A DNA stretch of 64,000 nucleotides from Sungkyunkwania multivorans (GCF_042675645.1 NZ_JBHTJH010000004.1:1246687-1310686), one strand, 5' to 3'; positions 8,983 to 18,514 are shown, counted from the stretch's first letter. Notes: generated from the letters alone by a model not told the origin. Made by a program: numbers and translations.

Positions 8983-9759
8983 GTGAATAAGAAACTTTCC
9001 AAAAATGCGCTCAAGGAGTTTTTAGATGAAAAGGTAGTGACCTATAATCACCCAAGATTCATAGAGAGCGATCCCATACAAATCCCGCATCGTTTCAGTC
9101 TGAAGGAGGATATTGAAATCGCTGGCTTTTTAACAGCTACCATTGCTTGGGGAAATCGAAAGAGCATCATTAACAACGCCGAAAGAATGATGCTGCTCTT
9201 GGGTGACTCTCCCTTTGATTTCGTGATGAATCACGAAGAGCATCAGCTAGAAAAGTTGCAGGATTTTGTTCACCGAACCTTTAACGGTGTCGACTTTTCA
9301 TTTTTTATAACGAGCCTTCGGAACATTTACAAGAATCATGGTGGTCTGGAGTCACTCTTCACCATCAACGCTACTAGTGATTCTTTGCAGCTTAGCATCT
9401 CAAAATTCAAAGAGGTCTTCTTCGAGATCGAGCACCCTCTTCGAACAAAGAAACACATTTCTGACCCGCTGAAAGGTTCATCTGCCAAGCGCATCAATAT
9501 GTTCTTAAGATGGATGGTACGTCAAGACAAGGCAGGTGTGGATTTTGGCATCTGGAAAGAATTATCATCCGGTCAACTTTCGTGCCCGTTGGACGTGCAC
9601 TCAGGAAATGTTGCCAGAAAATTGGGGCTTTTAGAACGGAATCAAAATGATGCCAAAGCATTACAAGAATTAGACCAAAATCTGAGACAGCTCGACCCTT
9701 TGGACCCCGTAAAATACGACTATGCCTTGTTTGGCCTAGGAGTTTTTGAAAAATGGTAG
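8983..9759 (+). CDS. TIGR02757 family protein
   Basis: A conserved Bacteroidota family without an established function. The frame is open from 8884, but the family starts close to KKLSKNALKEFLDEKV, so GTG at 8983 (258 residues) is preferred over the upstream TTG starts. Conserved stretches visible are YNHPRFIESDPIQIPHRF near the N-terminus, the TATIAWGNRK segment and, near the C-terminus, CPLDVHSGNVARKLGL and DPVKYDYALFGLG. The latter part resembles the helix-hairpin-helix region of DNA glycosylases, but that link is an inference. The gene is divergent from pcm. Confidence 0.78.
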   Translation: MNKKLSKNALKEFLDEKVVTYNHPRFIESDPIQIPHRFSLKEDIEIAGFLTATIAWGNRKSIINNAERMMLLLGDSPFDFVMNHEEHQLEKLQDFVHRTFNGVDFSFFITSLRNIYKNHGGLESLFTINATSDSLQLSISKFKEVFFEIEHPLRTKKHISDPLKGSSAKRINMFLRWMVRQDKAGVDFGIWKELSSGQLSCPLDVHSGNVARKLGLLERNQNDAKALQELDQNLRQLDPLDPVKYDYALFGLGVFEKW

Positions 9760-9887
9760 TCATAATTGAACGTATCATCTGTTGACCAAAGCTTACAGAT
9801 ATGTTTGATAGGTCTTAATTTTTTCTAAATCCTCATTTAGGTTTGCGACAAAAAAGTATCTTTACGAGGTAAATCGTAACAACACGC

Positions 9888-11816
9888 ATGCAATTTAAAT
9901 ATCCAGAAATTCTTTGGGCACTTCTCTTACTTCTCATCCCCATTCTGGTTCATTTGTTTCAGCTTAGAAGGTTTCAAAAGGTTCCCTTCACCAATGTAAA
10001 GTTTTTAAGGGCGGTCACTATTCAAACGCGCAAGAGTTCCCAGATAAAGAAATGGTTGGTACTATTTACGCGAATGCTGGCCATCACGGCATTGGTCATC
10101 GCTTTTGCACAGCCCTATCTCGCCGATCGAGATCTAGCCACTTCCAAAAAAGAAACGGTCATCTATCTCGATAATAGTTTTAGCATGCAAGCCAAAGAAA
10201 AAGGCAGCTCCATCTTAGAAGGTGCGATTCAAGATCTCATCGAAAGTGTTCCAGAAGACGCACGTTTTACGCTATTTACAAATGATAAGACCTATCTGGG
10301 AACCTCGATAGCAGCCATTAGAAATGACCTGCTGCAATTGCCCTTTTCGCCTACCCAATTATCTTTAGATGCTGTTTTGTTTAAAGGCAACACTTTTTTT
10401 TCAGATGATGCAACGGATAAAGACCTCATCGTCATTTCCGATTTTCAACAAAAAGATGAGACCCTCCAACTTTCGTCCGAGACCAGCACCCGGTTAAGAT
10501 GGGTACAGCTAGCGCCACAAAATAGGAGCAACATCAGTATCGATAGTGCGTATGTATCAAGAAATGACGCCGTTAATCTCGAACTTACCGTGACATTATC
10601 ATCACAAGAGAGTAACGAAGCTACATTGCCTATTTCATTATACGACAACGAGAGATTGATAGCGAAGACAGCAGTTAGTTTCGAAAATGAAAATAGCGCC
10701 AGCACTATCTTCACGCTTCCAGCTGGAAAAGCGATCAACGGTCATCTCGAGATCGACGACAATGCACTGGTATTTGACAATCACCTCTTCTTCAATATCA
10801 ATGCGCCCGAAAAGATCAATGTGCTCGCCATCAACCAAGACAATGATGACTTCTTGAAGCGAATCTTCACCGACGATGAATTCGAACTTGAGGCAGTGGC
10901 GCTCGACCAATTGGACTATGCCCTGATCTCTACCCAGAACCTTATCGTGCTCAATGAACTGACAACCGTCCCTACTTCCCTGGCATCTGCCTTAAAAGCC
11001 TTTACCGCAAACGGCGGTTGGGTCTCCATAATTCCTGCTAAGGAAATCGACCTTAGAGGATATAACGATTTTTTGAAAAACCATGGTCTAGGTACTTTTG
11101 GGCCTCGCAATGACAGCGATAAGCGCATCACCACCATTGCTTTTGACCATCCATTGTTCCAAGGCGTCTTTGAGAGCAACGTTCGTAATTTTCAATATCC
11201 AAAAGTGCAATCCAGTTTGGAATCGTCAATGATCAGTGGCCGTAAGATCCTTTCTTTCGAAGATGATCGTCCTTTATTGGTTCAAAACGGAAATTATTAC
11301 CTTTTCACCGCTTCCATAAATAAGGAGAACTCCAATTTTAAGAACTCTCCATTGATCGTTCCTACGATGTACAATATGGGCAGAAAGAGTCTCCAGCTGT
11401 CAAAATTGTACTATACCATCGGCGCCAATAATGTCTTCGATATCCGAAGCGATCTGCAAGAGGACCAAATTTTGTCCATTGAAACTCGTGGGAGTTCCTT
11501 TATTCCTCTGCAACAAAATCTAAATAACAAAACACGCATTACCACTACAGAGTTGCCGCGAGAAGCGGGTATCTTTGATGTAAAGAACAAACAAACAGTA
11601 TTACAGCAGATCAGTTTTAATTATGATCGCGATGAAAGCAAACTGGTCTATCATGATATTGCAGGGCTGTTTGGACAAGAAGTGGCAAATTCTGTAGCCA
11701 CCATGTTCGATACCTTAAAAAGCGAAAGTCGCGTTAACGAGCTTTGGAAATGGTTTGTTATTTTTGCATTGCTAAGTCTAGTGATAGAAATGCTCATCTT
11801 AAAATTCTTTAAATGA
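9888..11816 (+). CDS. BatA-domain, VWA-like membrane protein
   Basis: A 642-residue membrane protein. It opens with a BatA N-terminal helix pair (MQFKYPEILWALLLLLIPI, then a second helix around 60-80). A VWA-like domain follows with an intact DxSxS MIDAS motif (DNSFSM, about residues 97-102). The long periplasmic part may include a glutaminase-like domain, and a C-terminal helix is at about 622-638. The family is linked to Bat/aerotolerance gene sets but its biochemical role is unknown. The next gene overlaps it by 4 bp (ATGA), indicating translational coupling. Confidence 0.82.
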   Translation: MQFKYPEILWALLLLLIPILVHLFQLRRFQKVPFTNVKFLRAVTIQTRKSSQIKKWLVLFTRMLAITALVIAFAQPYLADRDLATSKKETVIYLDNSFSMQAKEKGSSILEGAIQDLIESVPEDARFTLFTNDKTYLGTSIAAIRNDLLQLPFSPTQLSLDAVLFKGNTFFSDDATDKDLIVISDFQQKDETLQLSSETSTRLRWVQLAPQNRSNISIDSAYVSRNDAVNLELTVTLSSQESNEATLPISLYDNERLIAKTAVSFENENSASTIFTLPAGKAINGHLEIDDNALVFDNHLFFNINAPEKINVLAINQDNDDFLKRIFTDDEFELEAVALDQLDYALISTQNLIVLNELTTVPTSLASALKAFTANGGWVSIIPAKEIDLRGYNDFLKNHGLGTFGPRNDSDKRITTIAFDHPLFQGVFESNVRNFQYPKVQSSLESSMISGRKILSFEDDRPLLVQNGNYYLFTASINKENSNFKNSPLIVPTMYNMGRKSLQLSKLYYTIGANNVFDIRSDLQEDQILSIETRGSSFIPLQQNLNNKTRITTTELPREAGIFDVKNKQTVLQQISFNYDRDESKLVYHDIAGLFGQEVANSVATMFDTLKSESRVNELWKWFVIFALLSLVIEMLILKFFK

Positions 11817-13063
11817 CCATCCTCTTAAAATCTGCCACCATCGTCGATTCGCAAAGCGAATTCCATCAGCAAACCAAAGACATCTTAATTGAGAATGGCA
11901 AGATCAGTAAAATTGATAAGAGCATCAAAGCCGCTAACGCCCATGTCATCTCGTTCGAAAATCTACATGTTTCACAAGGATGGTTTGATAGCAGCGTCAA
12001 TTTTGGCGAGCCAGGCTATGAAGAGCGAGAGACCATAGACCATGGTTTGGAGGTCGCGGCAAAAAGCGGATTTACAGCGATCGCGGTCAATCCCAACACC
12101 AATCCCATTCCAGATACCAACGCAGATATCACCTTCTTGAAGAGCAAAGCCAATAGGTATCTTACCTCTCTATTTCCAATAGGTGCGCTTACCGTTAACA
12201 GTGATGGTGTGGATCTGGCGGAACTATTTGATATGAAAAACGCCGGAGCGATCGCCTTTGGAGATTATCAACGTGCGATACGCAATCCGAATTTGCTGAA
12301 GATCGCTTTGCAGTATGCCCAAAATTTTGATGGCATCGTACTTTCTTTTCCTCAAGAGGATCATATCAAGGGGAAAGGAGTCGTCAATGAGGATGTGACC
12401 AGTACGCAGATAGGATTAAAGGGAATCCCTGCGCTGGCGGAAGCATTACAAATAGCGAGAGATATATTTATCTTAGAATATACTGGAGGCAAATTACATA
12501 TTCCGACCATTTCTACTGAAAGGTCGGTGAAATTGATCAAAGAAGCGAAAAAAAAGGGACTGGATGTCAGTTGCAGTGTCGCCATTCACCATCTTGTGCT
12601 CAACGATGAAGTACTCACAGGATTTGACACTCGATACAAAGTACTTCCTCCTTTGCGAACACCAAGAGACATCAAGGCACTTATCAAAGGACTTGATGAC
12701 GGGACCATCGATATGGTGACCTCTGATCATCATCCAATAGACATTGAACATAAGAAAGTTGAGTTTGACCATGCCATGTATGGAACCATCGGTTTGGAGA
12801 CCGCCTTTGGTGCGCTGAACCATATATTTTCAACAGAAAAGACCATTTCCTTGCTCACTGCTGGAAAATCTCGGTTTGGATTGACCAATCATAGCATTGA
12901 GGTAGGGAATAAAGCAGACATCAGTCTTTTTGACCCTTCCAGAAAATATACTTTTCGAAAGGAGGATATTCTTTCTACTTCTAAGAACAGCGCCTTTCTA
13001 GGAGTTGAACTCAAGGGAAAAGCCTACGGTGCTATCGCTAAAAATACCATTACAACCCAATAA
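11813..13063 (+). CDS. Dihydroorotase homologue lacking the HxH metal motif
   Basis: A 416-residue amidohydrolase-superfamily protein of the class I dihydroorotase type (TIGR00857-like). The strand that should carry the first zinc ligands (DxHxHFREPG) reads DSSVNFGEPG at 59-68, so both histidines are gone. The TDHAPH-type motif near the C-terminus is altered to TSDHHPID, although VAIHHLVL and GLETAFGAL are kept. It is probably inactive as a dihydroorotase, like the PyrC-prime subunits that support aspartate transcarbamoylase, but that role is inference. It overlaps the BatA-domain gene by 4 bp and is 8 bp from the next gene. Confidence 0.82.
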   Translation: MTILLKSATIVDSQSEFHQQTKDILIENGKISKIDKSIKAANAHVISFENLHVSQGWFDSSVNFGEPGYEERETIDHGLEVAAKSGFTAIAVNPNTNPIPDTNADITFLKSKANRYLTSLFPIGALTVNSDGVDLAELFDMKNAGAIAFGDYQRAIRNPNLLKIALQYAQNFDGIVLSFPQEDHIKGKGVVNEDVTSTQIGLKGIPALAEALQIARDIFILEYTGGKLHIPTISTERSVKLIKEAKKKGLDVSCSVAIHHLVLNDEVLTGFDTRYKVLPPLRTPRDIKALIKGLDDGTIDMVTSDHHPIDIEHKKVEFDHAMYGTIGLETAFGALNHIFSTEKTISLLTAGKSRFGLTNHSIEVGNKADISLFDPSRKYTFRKEDILSTSKNSAFLGVELKGKAYGAIAKNTITTQ

Positions 13064-13071
13064 TAACAACC

Positions 13072-13395
13072 ATGGAAAACGTAACCGCAAGAGAAGGGCG
13101 CACCATCGCCACCATCGCTTATCTCACATTTATCGGTACGATCATCGCCTTTTTGATGAATCGCGAAAAGCGTAACTCCTTTGCGCTATTTCATATACGA
13201 CAAATGTTTGGGCTTATCATCTTATTATTTATCTCCAATACCATTTACTCATTCAATCAGTGGCTGGGCGAGGCCTTATGGGTCATAAGTTTCGCTTTTT
13301 GGGCCATAGGCCTGTATGGAGCCATCACCATGAAAGAATTAAAGGTACCCTTTCTTGGTGGAAAGTTTCAAGAATGGTTTAGGTTTATAGATTAA
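13072..13395 (+). CDS. Small DUF4870-like membrane protein
   Basis: A 107-residue protein with three hydrophobic segments (about 12-30, 42-60 and 67-85) and the sequence FALFHIRQMFGLIILL, typical of the DUF4870/import-component-like family in Flavobacteriaceae. It is 8 bp behind the dihydroorotase homologue and likely in the same transcript as the BatA-domain gene. No catalytic motif is visible and the function is unknown. Confidence 0.7.
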   Translation: MENVTAREGRTIATIAYLTFIGTIIAFLMNREKRNSFALFHIRQMFGLIILLFISNTIYSFNQWLGEALWVISFAFWAIGLYGAITMKELKVPFLGGKFQEWFRFID

Positions 13396-13474
13396 AACAT
13401 TGTTACAATATGTACGTTAGAAGACGACTCACTTCTGCCGGTCCAATATATTAATTCCTAAGTAACCACCTAGC

Positions 13475-14128
13475 ATGCAGCCAAAAGATTTATCCCTTCA
13501 CCATATCATCAAAGCGCCCCAAGGTATCACCGAAAAATGCCCAGTGCTGATCATGTTCCATGGCTACGGAAGTAACGAAGATGACCTTTTTTCCTTTGCT
13601 TCTGAATTACCTGAAGAACTTTTTATCATCTCGGCTAGAGCTCCTCACGATCTAATGCCTTATGGTCATGCTTGGTATGCGATCCATTTCGATGCCGTTG
13701 ATGGAAAATGGAGTGACAACGAGCAAGCCATAGCATCGAGAGACCTGATCGCAACTTTTATCGATGAGGTGATTGAGAATTACCCAGTGAAGAAGGACCA
13801 TGTGACGCTACTAGGGTTTAGTCAAGGTACGATCCTAAGTTATGCCGTGGCCCTCACCTATCCTAAGAAAGTAAAGAACGTCGTAGCGCTTAGCGGTTAT
13901 GTGAATGAGGACATTTTGGGCAGTACCGACAACAATTACGAGCATCTGGCATTTTATTGTTCTCATGGAAGCGTGGATCAAGTGATTCCAGTAGCTTGGG
14001 CTAGACGAACTCCCGATTTTATGAAACGACTGAATATCAATTATGTCTATGAAGAGTTTCCGGTAGGTCATGGCGTGGCACCACAAAACTTCTATTCATT
14101 TAAGAAGTGGTTGGAAGAGCGTTTATAA
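13475..14128 (+). CDS. Alpha/beta hydrolase, phospholipase/carboxylesterase family
   Basis: A 217-residue serine hydrolase of the acyl-protein thioesterase/carboxylesterase group. The oxyanion region is MFHGYGSNEDD (28-38), the nucleophile elbow GFSQG has Ser116, and the acid and base appear to be Asp168 (in SVDQVIPV) and His201 (in VGHGV). There is no signal peptide, so it should be cytoplasmic. The gap of 80 bp from the preceding gene leaves room for its own promoter. The substrate cannot be read from the sequence. Confidence 0.88.
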   Translation: MQPKDLSLHHIIKAPQGITEKCPVLIMFHGYGSNEDDLFSFASELPEELFIISARAPHDLMPYGHAWYAIHFDAVDGKWSDNEQAIASRDLIATFIDEVIENYPVKKDHVTLLGFSQGTILSYAVALTYPKKVKNVVALSGYVNEDILGSTDNNYEHLAFYCSHGSVDQVIPVAWARRTPDFMKRLNINYVYEEFPVGHGVAPQNFYSFKKWLEERL

Positions 14129-14277
14129 TCAGTCAACAACCCAGCAATAGTGCTTGCCTAGGGGCACTTCTTTGGTCTAAGGTTTAAAATTCTTTAGCCT
14201 AGAGTTTAAACCCTGGGTGAAGTCCAGTGAAAAGGAAGTAAATCATATATCCGATACTCTTGCGATTGCCCAACCAT

Positions 14278-14772
14278 TTACATGTCTGGATAAATAAGCG
14301 ATTCTACCGTTTCAAAATCTACAGAACCATCATCATTCAAGAAGTATTTCACCAAGATCTGCCCCCAGGTTTTTCCATCGGTAAAATCGGCAACGATCCA
14401 CCGATGATTGATGATCTTGTAAGAATTGACAATATATGGCTTGCCGTTCATCATATCATAAGGCACCAGCGGATTAGAGGTTGCTACACCGTTGGTCTCG
14501 ATCAATTTATCACCCACATATGGGATAACCTTCTCGTAGCCAAATTCAGCAAAATATTCGAGCCCTAAATCGTCATTGGCAAGCGTAAAATTGGCCAGTT
14601 CGGCGTTGGCCTTGCTCAGTGTTTTGAGCGAATCCTTATACTTCTCAACATTCTCGGTCATCTTTTTGATCTTGGCATCAGCCGCAACCGCATAATTCTT
14701 TGCACTTGTAAACTGCCATAATGCGATTAAGGCAGCACAAATAAAAAGGTACATAAAGATTCTGCTTTTCAT
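14278..14772 (-). CDS. Conserved hypothetical exported protein
   Basis: A 164-residue protein with an N-terminal hydrophobic segment (about 5-24) that may be a signal anchor. A short coiled-coil-like stretch (about 35-60) and a C-terminal half rich in beta-type sequence follow, with YIVNSYKIINHRWIVADFTDGKTW inside it. No family with a known function is recognised. The neighbours on the same strand are the MBL hydrolase gene (upstream) and nothing obvious downstream. It is probably anchored in the inner membrane facing the periplasm. Confidence 0.65.
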   Translation of the reverse strand: MKSRIFMYLFICAALIALWQFTSAKNYAVAADAKIKKMTENVEKYKDSLKTLSKANAELANFTLANDDLGLEYFAEFGYEKVIPYVGDKLIETNGVATSNPLVPYDMMNGKPYIVNSYKIINHRWIVADFTDGKTWGQILVKYFLNDDGSVDFETVESLIYPDM

Positions 14773-14867
14773 CTATTTATTTTTAATGTTCTTTTAAGGA
14801 ATTGAATTCCATTTGCCAATACCCAATGATGGCGCATTTCAACCATTGAAATTTTGAACTTCTTTAC

Positions 14868-15632
14868 CTACAATTCGATCTTTAGGTTATCGTAAGCCAA
14901 AAATACATTTTCTGGAAGGGATTCTTCAACCTCGGCATGAAAACCTAACATATGACTGATATGGGTGAAATATGCTCTCTTTGGTCCCACTCTTTTTACG
15001 AAGGTTATCGCCTCTTCCAAGTTGAAATGAGAATGATGGGCATCGATACGCAGTGCATTGACCACCAATACATCCACTCCCGTGAGCTTATCCACTTCAT
15101 CTGGCTCGATGGACTTAACATCGGTGAGGTAGGCGAAATCATCAAAACGATATCCGAAGACCTGCAATCGATTGTGCATCGCGTTGATTGGCACCACATT
15201 CAAATTCCCTAGTTTCAAAGTCTCATTGTTCTTTACCACATGCTGTTTTACCGATGGCGCACCTGGATATTTACCTTCTGTTAGGAAAATGTAGTCGAAA
15301 CGTCTTTCCAAGGCCTTCAGCACGCGTTCGTGTGCATAGACAGGGATGTCACCTTGTCTAAAAAAGAAAGGACGGATATCGTCTAGGCCAGCCGTGTGAT
15401 CAGCATGCTCGTGTGTAAAGAGAATACCATCGATACGTTTCACATCATTGGACAACATCTGCTGTCTAAAGTCGGGACCGCAATCGATAATATAGCAATG
15501 ATCATCCCATTCGACCATTACCGAAACTCGCAAGCGTTTATCTCGCGAATCATCACTGAGACAAACAGGATGCTCGCTACCGATGATCGGAATACCCTGT
15601 GAGGTACCTGTACCTAAAAATGTTATTTTCAT
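14868..15632 (-). CDS. MBL-fold metallohydrolase (PhnP-like)
   Basis: A 254-residue metallo-beta-lactamase-fold hydrolase. The ATG at 15632 is chosen because MKITFLGTGTSQGIP is the family N-terminus; the frame extends 21 bp further upstream without need. Metal ligands are visible as HEHADH at 74-79 with a preceding DCGPD. Later ligands lie in NAMHNRL and the C-terminal FTHISHMLGFH. The closest known group is PhnP, a cyclic phosphodiesterase, but no phosphonate genes are near, so the substrate is open. It is cytoplasmic. Confidence 0.85.
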   Translation of the reverse strand: MKITFLGTGTSQGIPIIGSEHPVCLSDDSRDKRLRVSVMVEWDDHCYIIDCGPDFRQQMLSNDVKRIDGILFTHEHADHTAGLDDIRPFFFRQGDIPVYAHERVLKALERRFDYIFLTEGKYPGAPSVKQHVVKNNETLKLGNLNVVPINAMHNRLQVFGYRFDDFAYLTDVKSIEPDEVDKLTGVDVLVVNALRIDAHHSHFNLEEAITFVKRVGPKRAYFTHISHMLGFHAEVEESLPENVFLAYDNLKIEL

Positions 15633-15790
15633 CTGTTTTATGGTCAATCTCATGCATAAATGTGCATTTCGTCGATTATCCTCGCATTCATGGGATGAGA
15701 TTAAAATTTAATTCAAATTTATAATTAAATTGAATAGCCCAAATTAACGAATCTTATTAACTTTGTTCATACTCAAAAAAATAGAATGCT

Positions 15791-17242
15791 ATGTCAGTAA
15801 TTCTTAAAGGCGACAAGCAGTTTGAAAATATACCTTCGATAGAAGCTAAGGCGCTTAGAATAAATCTCAATGAACATATCTACGGCACATTTGCCGAAAT
15901 CGGTGCAGGCCAGGAAGTTGCAAGGCACTTTTTTCGTGCAGGAGGAGCCTCAGGAACGATCGCAAAGACCATGAGTGCCTATGACAAGGACTTTAGTGAC
16001 GCCATCTATGGCATTGAGAATGACCGTCGTTATGTGACCGAGGCCAGGTTGAAGAAGATGCTTACCCACGAGATGAACCTTATCGAGCAACGAATCGATA
16101 GGGAAAAGCATCCGGATAAGATGTTCTTTACCTATGCAAATACGGTTGCTACGATCGATTTTGCCAAGAAATACAAAGGTCATGGTTGGATGGGCATCAA
16201 GTACCAGTTGGATCCCGAAGAGGGATACAACGAAATTATCATACACATCCGATTTCAGCAGACCGAAGCACGCCTACAGCAAGAAACCCTAGGAAAAATG
16301 GGGGTCAATCTCATCTATGGCGCTTTTTATAAGTATAACAACGCAAAAAAACTATTACGATACCTTTATGATCATATCGATCATGATGTCATCGAGATCG
16401 ATACGATCAATTTTTCTGGACCTGCATTCAAAGATGTAGACAACAGATTGATGAGTCTGCAATTGGTGAAGAACGGCATGACCGAAGCGGTGATGTTCGG
16501 TCCCGATGGAAACAATATACTGCCAGCCAGGATCCTTTATAAGAAGAACATCCTCACCCTTCGCGGTAGTTTCAGACCGGTGACCAAGGTGAATATGGAT
16601 ATGTATGAGAAATCCTATGAGAACTTTATTCGAGAGAGCAAGGTCGAAGAAGAAAATACAGTAGTGATCTTCGAGATCACCTTGTCGAACCTCAAAGCCG
16701 AAGGAGAGATCGATGAGCAGGACTTTATGGACCGTGCCGAATTATTGTGTTCTTTAGGACAAACGGTGATGATCTCTAATTTTCGGGAATATTACAAACT
16801 TGTAGAATATTTCTCCAATTATACCAAAGAGCGTATGGCATTGACCATGGGCGTCAACAATCTTGTGGATATTTTCGATGAGAAATATTACCGCCACCTC
16901 AGTGGAGGCATCTTAGAGGCCTTCGGTAAGTTATTCTTTAAAGACCTTAAAGTATATCTATACCCTATGATGAATGCGGAAACTGGGCAATTGGTTACTA
17001 GCAACACCTTGAAGGTTCATCCTCGAATGAAGGAGCTATATAAGTTCTTCAAATACAATGGTAAAGTGGTGGATATCTTCGATTATGATCCAGATATCCT
17101 CCAGATCTTCAGCCGACGAGTATTGGGCATGATCGCCAATGGTGAAGAAGGCTGGGAAGAGATGTTACCCGAAGGTGTATCCGAATTGATCAAGAAGAAA
17201 AGCCTCTTTGGCTATACGGCCAAAGAGGCTGTGGAGAAATGA
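15791..17242 (+). CDS. Conserved protein of unknown function, 483 residues
   Basis: A large soluble protein found widely in Bacteroidota, where database names for it are inconsistent and should not be trusted. It has no signal peptide, membrane helix or recognised catalytic motif. Conserved-looking stretches include the N-terminal GTFAEIGAGQEVARHFF and GIENDRRYVTE, the middle GRIGAFYKY-like region at about 175-190, and GMIANGEEGWEEMLPEGV near the C-terminus. A -7 box TAACTTTG at 15758-15765 lies 26 bp before the ATG. A 13-bp-stem terminator follows it, so it is a single-gene unit. The function is unknown. Confidence 0.75.
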   Translation: MSVILKGDKQFENIPSIEAKALRINLNEHIYGTFAEIGAGQEVARHFFRAGGASGTIAKTMSAYDKDFSDAIYGIENDRRYVTEARLKKMLTHEMNLIEQRIDREKHPDKMFFTYANTVATIDFAKKYKGHGWMGIKYQLDPEEGYNEIIIHIRFQQTEARLQQETLGKMGVNLIYGAFYKYNNAKKLLRYLYDHIDHDVIEIDTINFSGPAFKDVDNRLMSLQLVKNGMTEAVMFGPDGNNILPARILYKKNILTLRGSFRPVTKVNMDMYEKSYENFIRESKVEEENTVVIFEITLSNLKAEGEIDEQDFMDRAELLCSLGQTVMISNFREYYKLVEYFSNYTKERMALTMGVNNLVDIFDEKYYRHLSGGILEAFGKLFFKDLKVYLYPMMNAETGQLVTSNTLKVHPRMKELYKFFKYNGKVVDIFDYDPDILQIFSRRVLGMIANGEEGWEEMLPEGVSELIKKKSLFGYTAKEAVEK

Positions 17243-17279
17243 TCACTTGCCTTTCATCCATGAAGGTTAACAAAAAAAG

Positions 17280-17318
17280 AAAGCCACGAATACGATATTG
17301 ATCGCTATTCGTGGCTTT
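17280..17318. terminator. Bidirectional terminator between the 483-residue gene and bcp
   Basis: AAAGCCACGAATA (17280-17292) pairs perfectly with TATTCGTGGCTTT (17306-17318), a 13-bp stem with a 13-nt loop. It has an A-run on the left and T-run on the right, and sits between convergent genes. Confidence 0.85.
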
Positions 17319-17338
17319 TATCCGTGATTACCCGAATG

Positions 17339-17791
17339 CTAACTCAATATTTGCGCTGCATGGTCTTTGGTCTTAACCTTATCGATCACCCGTTCCACCG
17401 TTCCATTCCCATCGACTAAAAACGTCATTCTGTGGATGCCGTCATATTCACGTCCCATAAACTTTTTCGGTCCCCATACCCCAAAGGCGTTGATCACCGT
17501 ATGGTCTTCATCCGCTAACAAGGGAAAAGGAAACTCGAATTTGTCTCTGAAATTTTTCTGTTTCCGCTCACTGTCGGCACTCACCCCCAAAAGTTCGTAG
17601 CCTTTCGCTTGCAGCTCGCTATAGTGGTCTCTGAGATTACAGGCCTCGGCCGTACAACCAGGGGTATTCGCCTTTGGATAAAAGAATACGATCAACTTTT
17701 TTCCAGAATAGTCTGAAAGTTTCACGATGTTCCCATCTTGATCGGTTGTTGAGAAATTAGGTACCTTATCACCTACATTTAATGTTTTCAT
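17339..17791 (-). CDS. bcp: Thioredoxin-dependent thiol peroxidase (BCP/PrxQ)
   Basis: A 150-residue peroxiredoxin that reduces hydroperoxides using thioredoxin. The peroxidatic Cys46 and resolving Cys51 are in the canonical TPGCTAEACNLRD motif. The upstream FFYPKANTPG strand and later GVWGPKKFMGREYDGI are also typical of BCP. Length is normal. The gene is transcribed toward a strong bidirectional terminator, and nth is divergent on the other side with a 54-bp shared promoter region. Confidence 0.95.
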   Translation of the reverse strand: MKTLNVGDKVPNFSTTDQDGNIVKLSDYSGKKLIVFFYPKANTPGCTAEACNLRDHYSELQAKGYELLGVSADSERKQKNFRDKFEFPFPLLADEDHTVINAFGVWGPKKFMGREYDGIHRMTFLVDGNGTVERVIDKVKTKDHAAQILS

Positions 17792-17845
17792 AGCAATTTT
17801 TTGTTTGAATTTTGTTGCGTAATTTTAGCATAAATTTAGACAAAA

Positions 17846-18514
17846 ATGACCAAAGCCGAAAAGGTTCAATTCGTTATTGATACACTTGAAGAATTATATC
17901 CCAAGATTCCTATTCCCTTAGAGCACAAAGATCCATACACACTGCTTATTGCCGTCTTACTTTCTGCCCAGAGCACCGATGTAAAGGTCAATCAAATAAC
18001 GCCACTGCTATTTGAACGTGCAGATAATCCGTATGCAATGATCAAACTCTCGCAAGAAGAGATCAGAGAGATCATTAAGCCCGTGGGATTATCACCGATG
18101 AAATCGAAGGGTATTTATGAACTCTCGCATATTCTTATAGACAAACATCAAGGAGAAGTACCTGCGAGTTTTGAGGATTTGGAAGCCTTACCGGCTGTAG
18201 GACATAAAACCGCAAGTGTCGTTATGTCACAGGCCTTTGGAATTCCAGCTTTTCCAGTAGATACCCACATTCACAGGCTTATGTATCGCTGGGGGCTTTC
18301 CAATGGAAAGAATGTGGTGCAGACCGAAAAAGATGCCAAGAGGTTATTCCCGAAGGAAAAATGGAACAATCTGCATCTGCAGATCATTTGGTATGGACGG
18401 GAATACAGCCCCGCGAGAGGTTGGGATCTGGATAAGGATATCATTACAAGGACCATCGGACGAAAGCCAGTGATCAAGGAGTATCATAAGAAAACCAAAC
18501 GAAAAGCCAGATGA
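17846..18514 (+). CDS. nth: Endonuclease III, cysteine-free variant
   Basis: A 222-residue helix-hairpin-helix DNA glycosylase/AP lyase that removes oxidised pyrimidines. The HhH motif LEALPAVGHKTASVV contains the catalytic Lys121, and the catalytic Asp139 is in FPVDTHIHRL. The usual C-terminal loop with four cysteines that holds a [4Fe-4S] cluster is replaced by YGREYSPARGWDLDKDI, and no cysteine occurs anywhere in the protein. The active site is otherwise intact, so it is predicted to be functional without the cluster. It starts at an ATG and is divergent from bcp. Confidence 0.92.
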   Translation: MTKAEKVQFVIDTLEELYPKIPIPLEHKDPYTLLIAVLLSAQSTDVKVNQITPLLFERADNPYAMIKLSQEEIREIIKPVGLSPMKSKGIYELSHILIDKHQGEVPASFEDLEALPAVGHKTASVVMSQAFGIPAFPVDTHIHRLMYRWGLSNGKNVVQTEKDAKRLFPKEKWNNLHLQIIWYGREYSPARGWDLDKDIITRTIGRKPVIKEYHKKTKRKAR

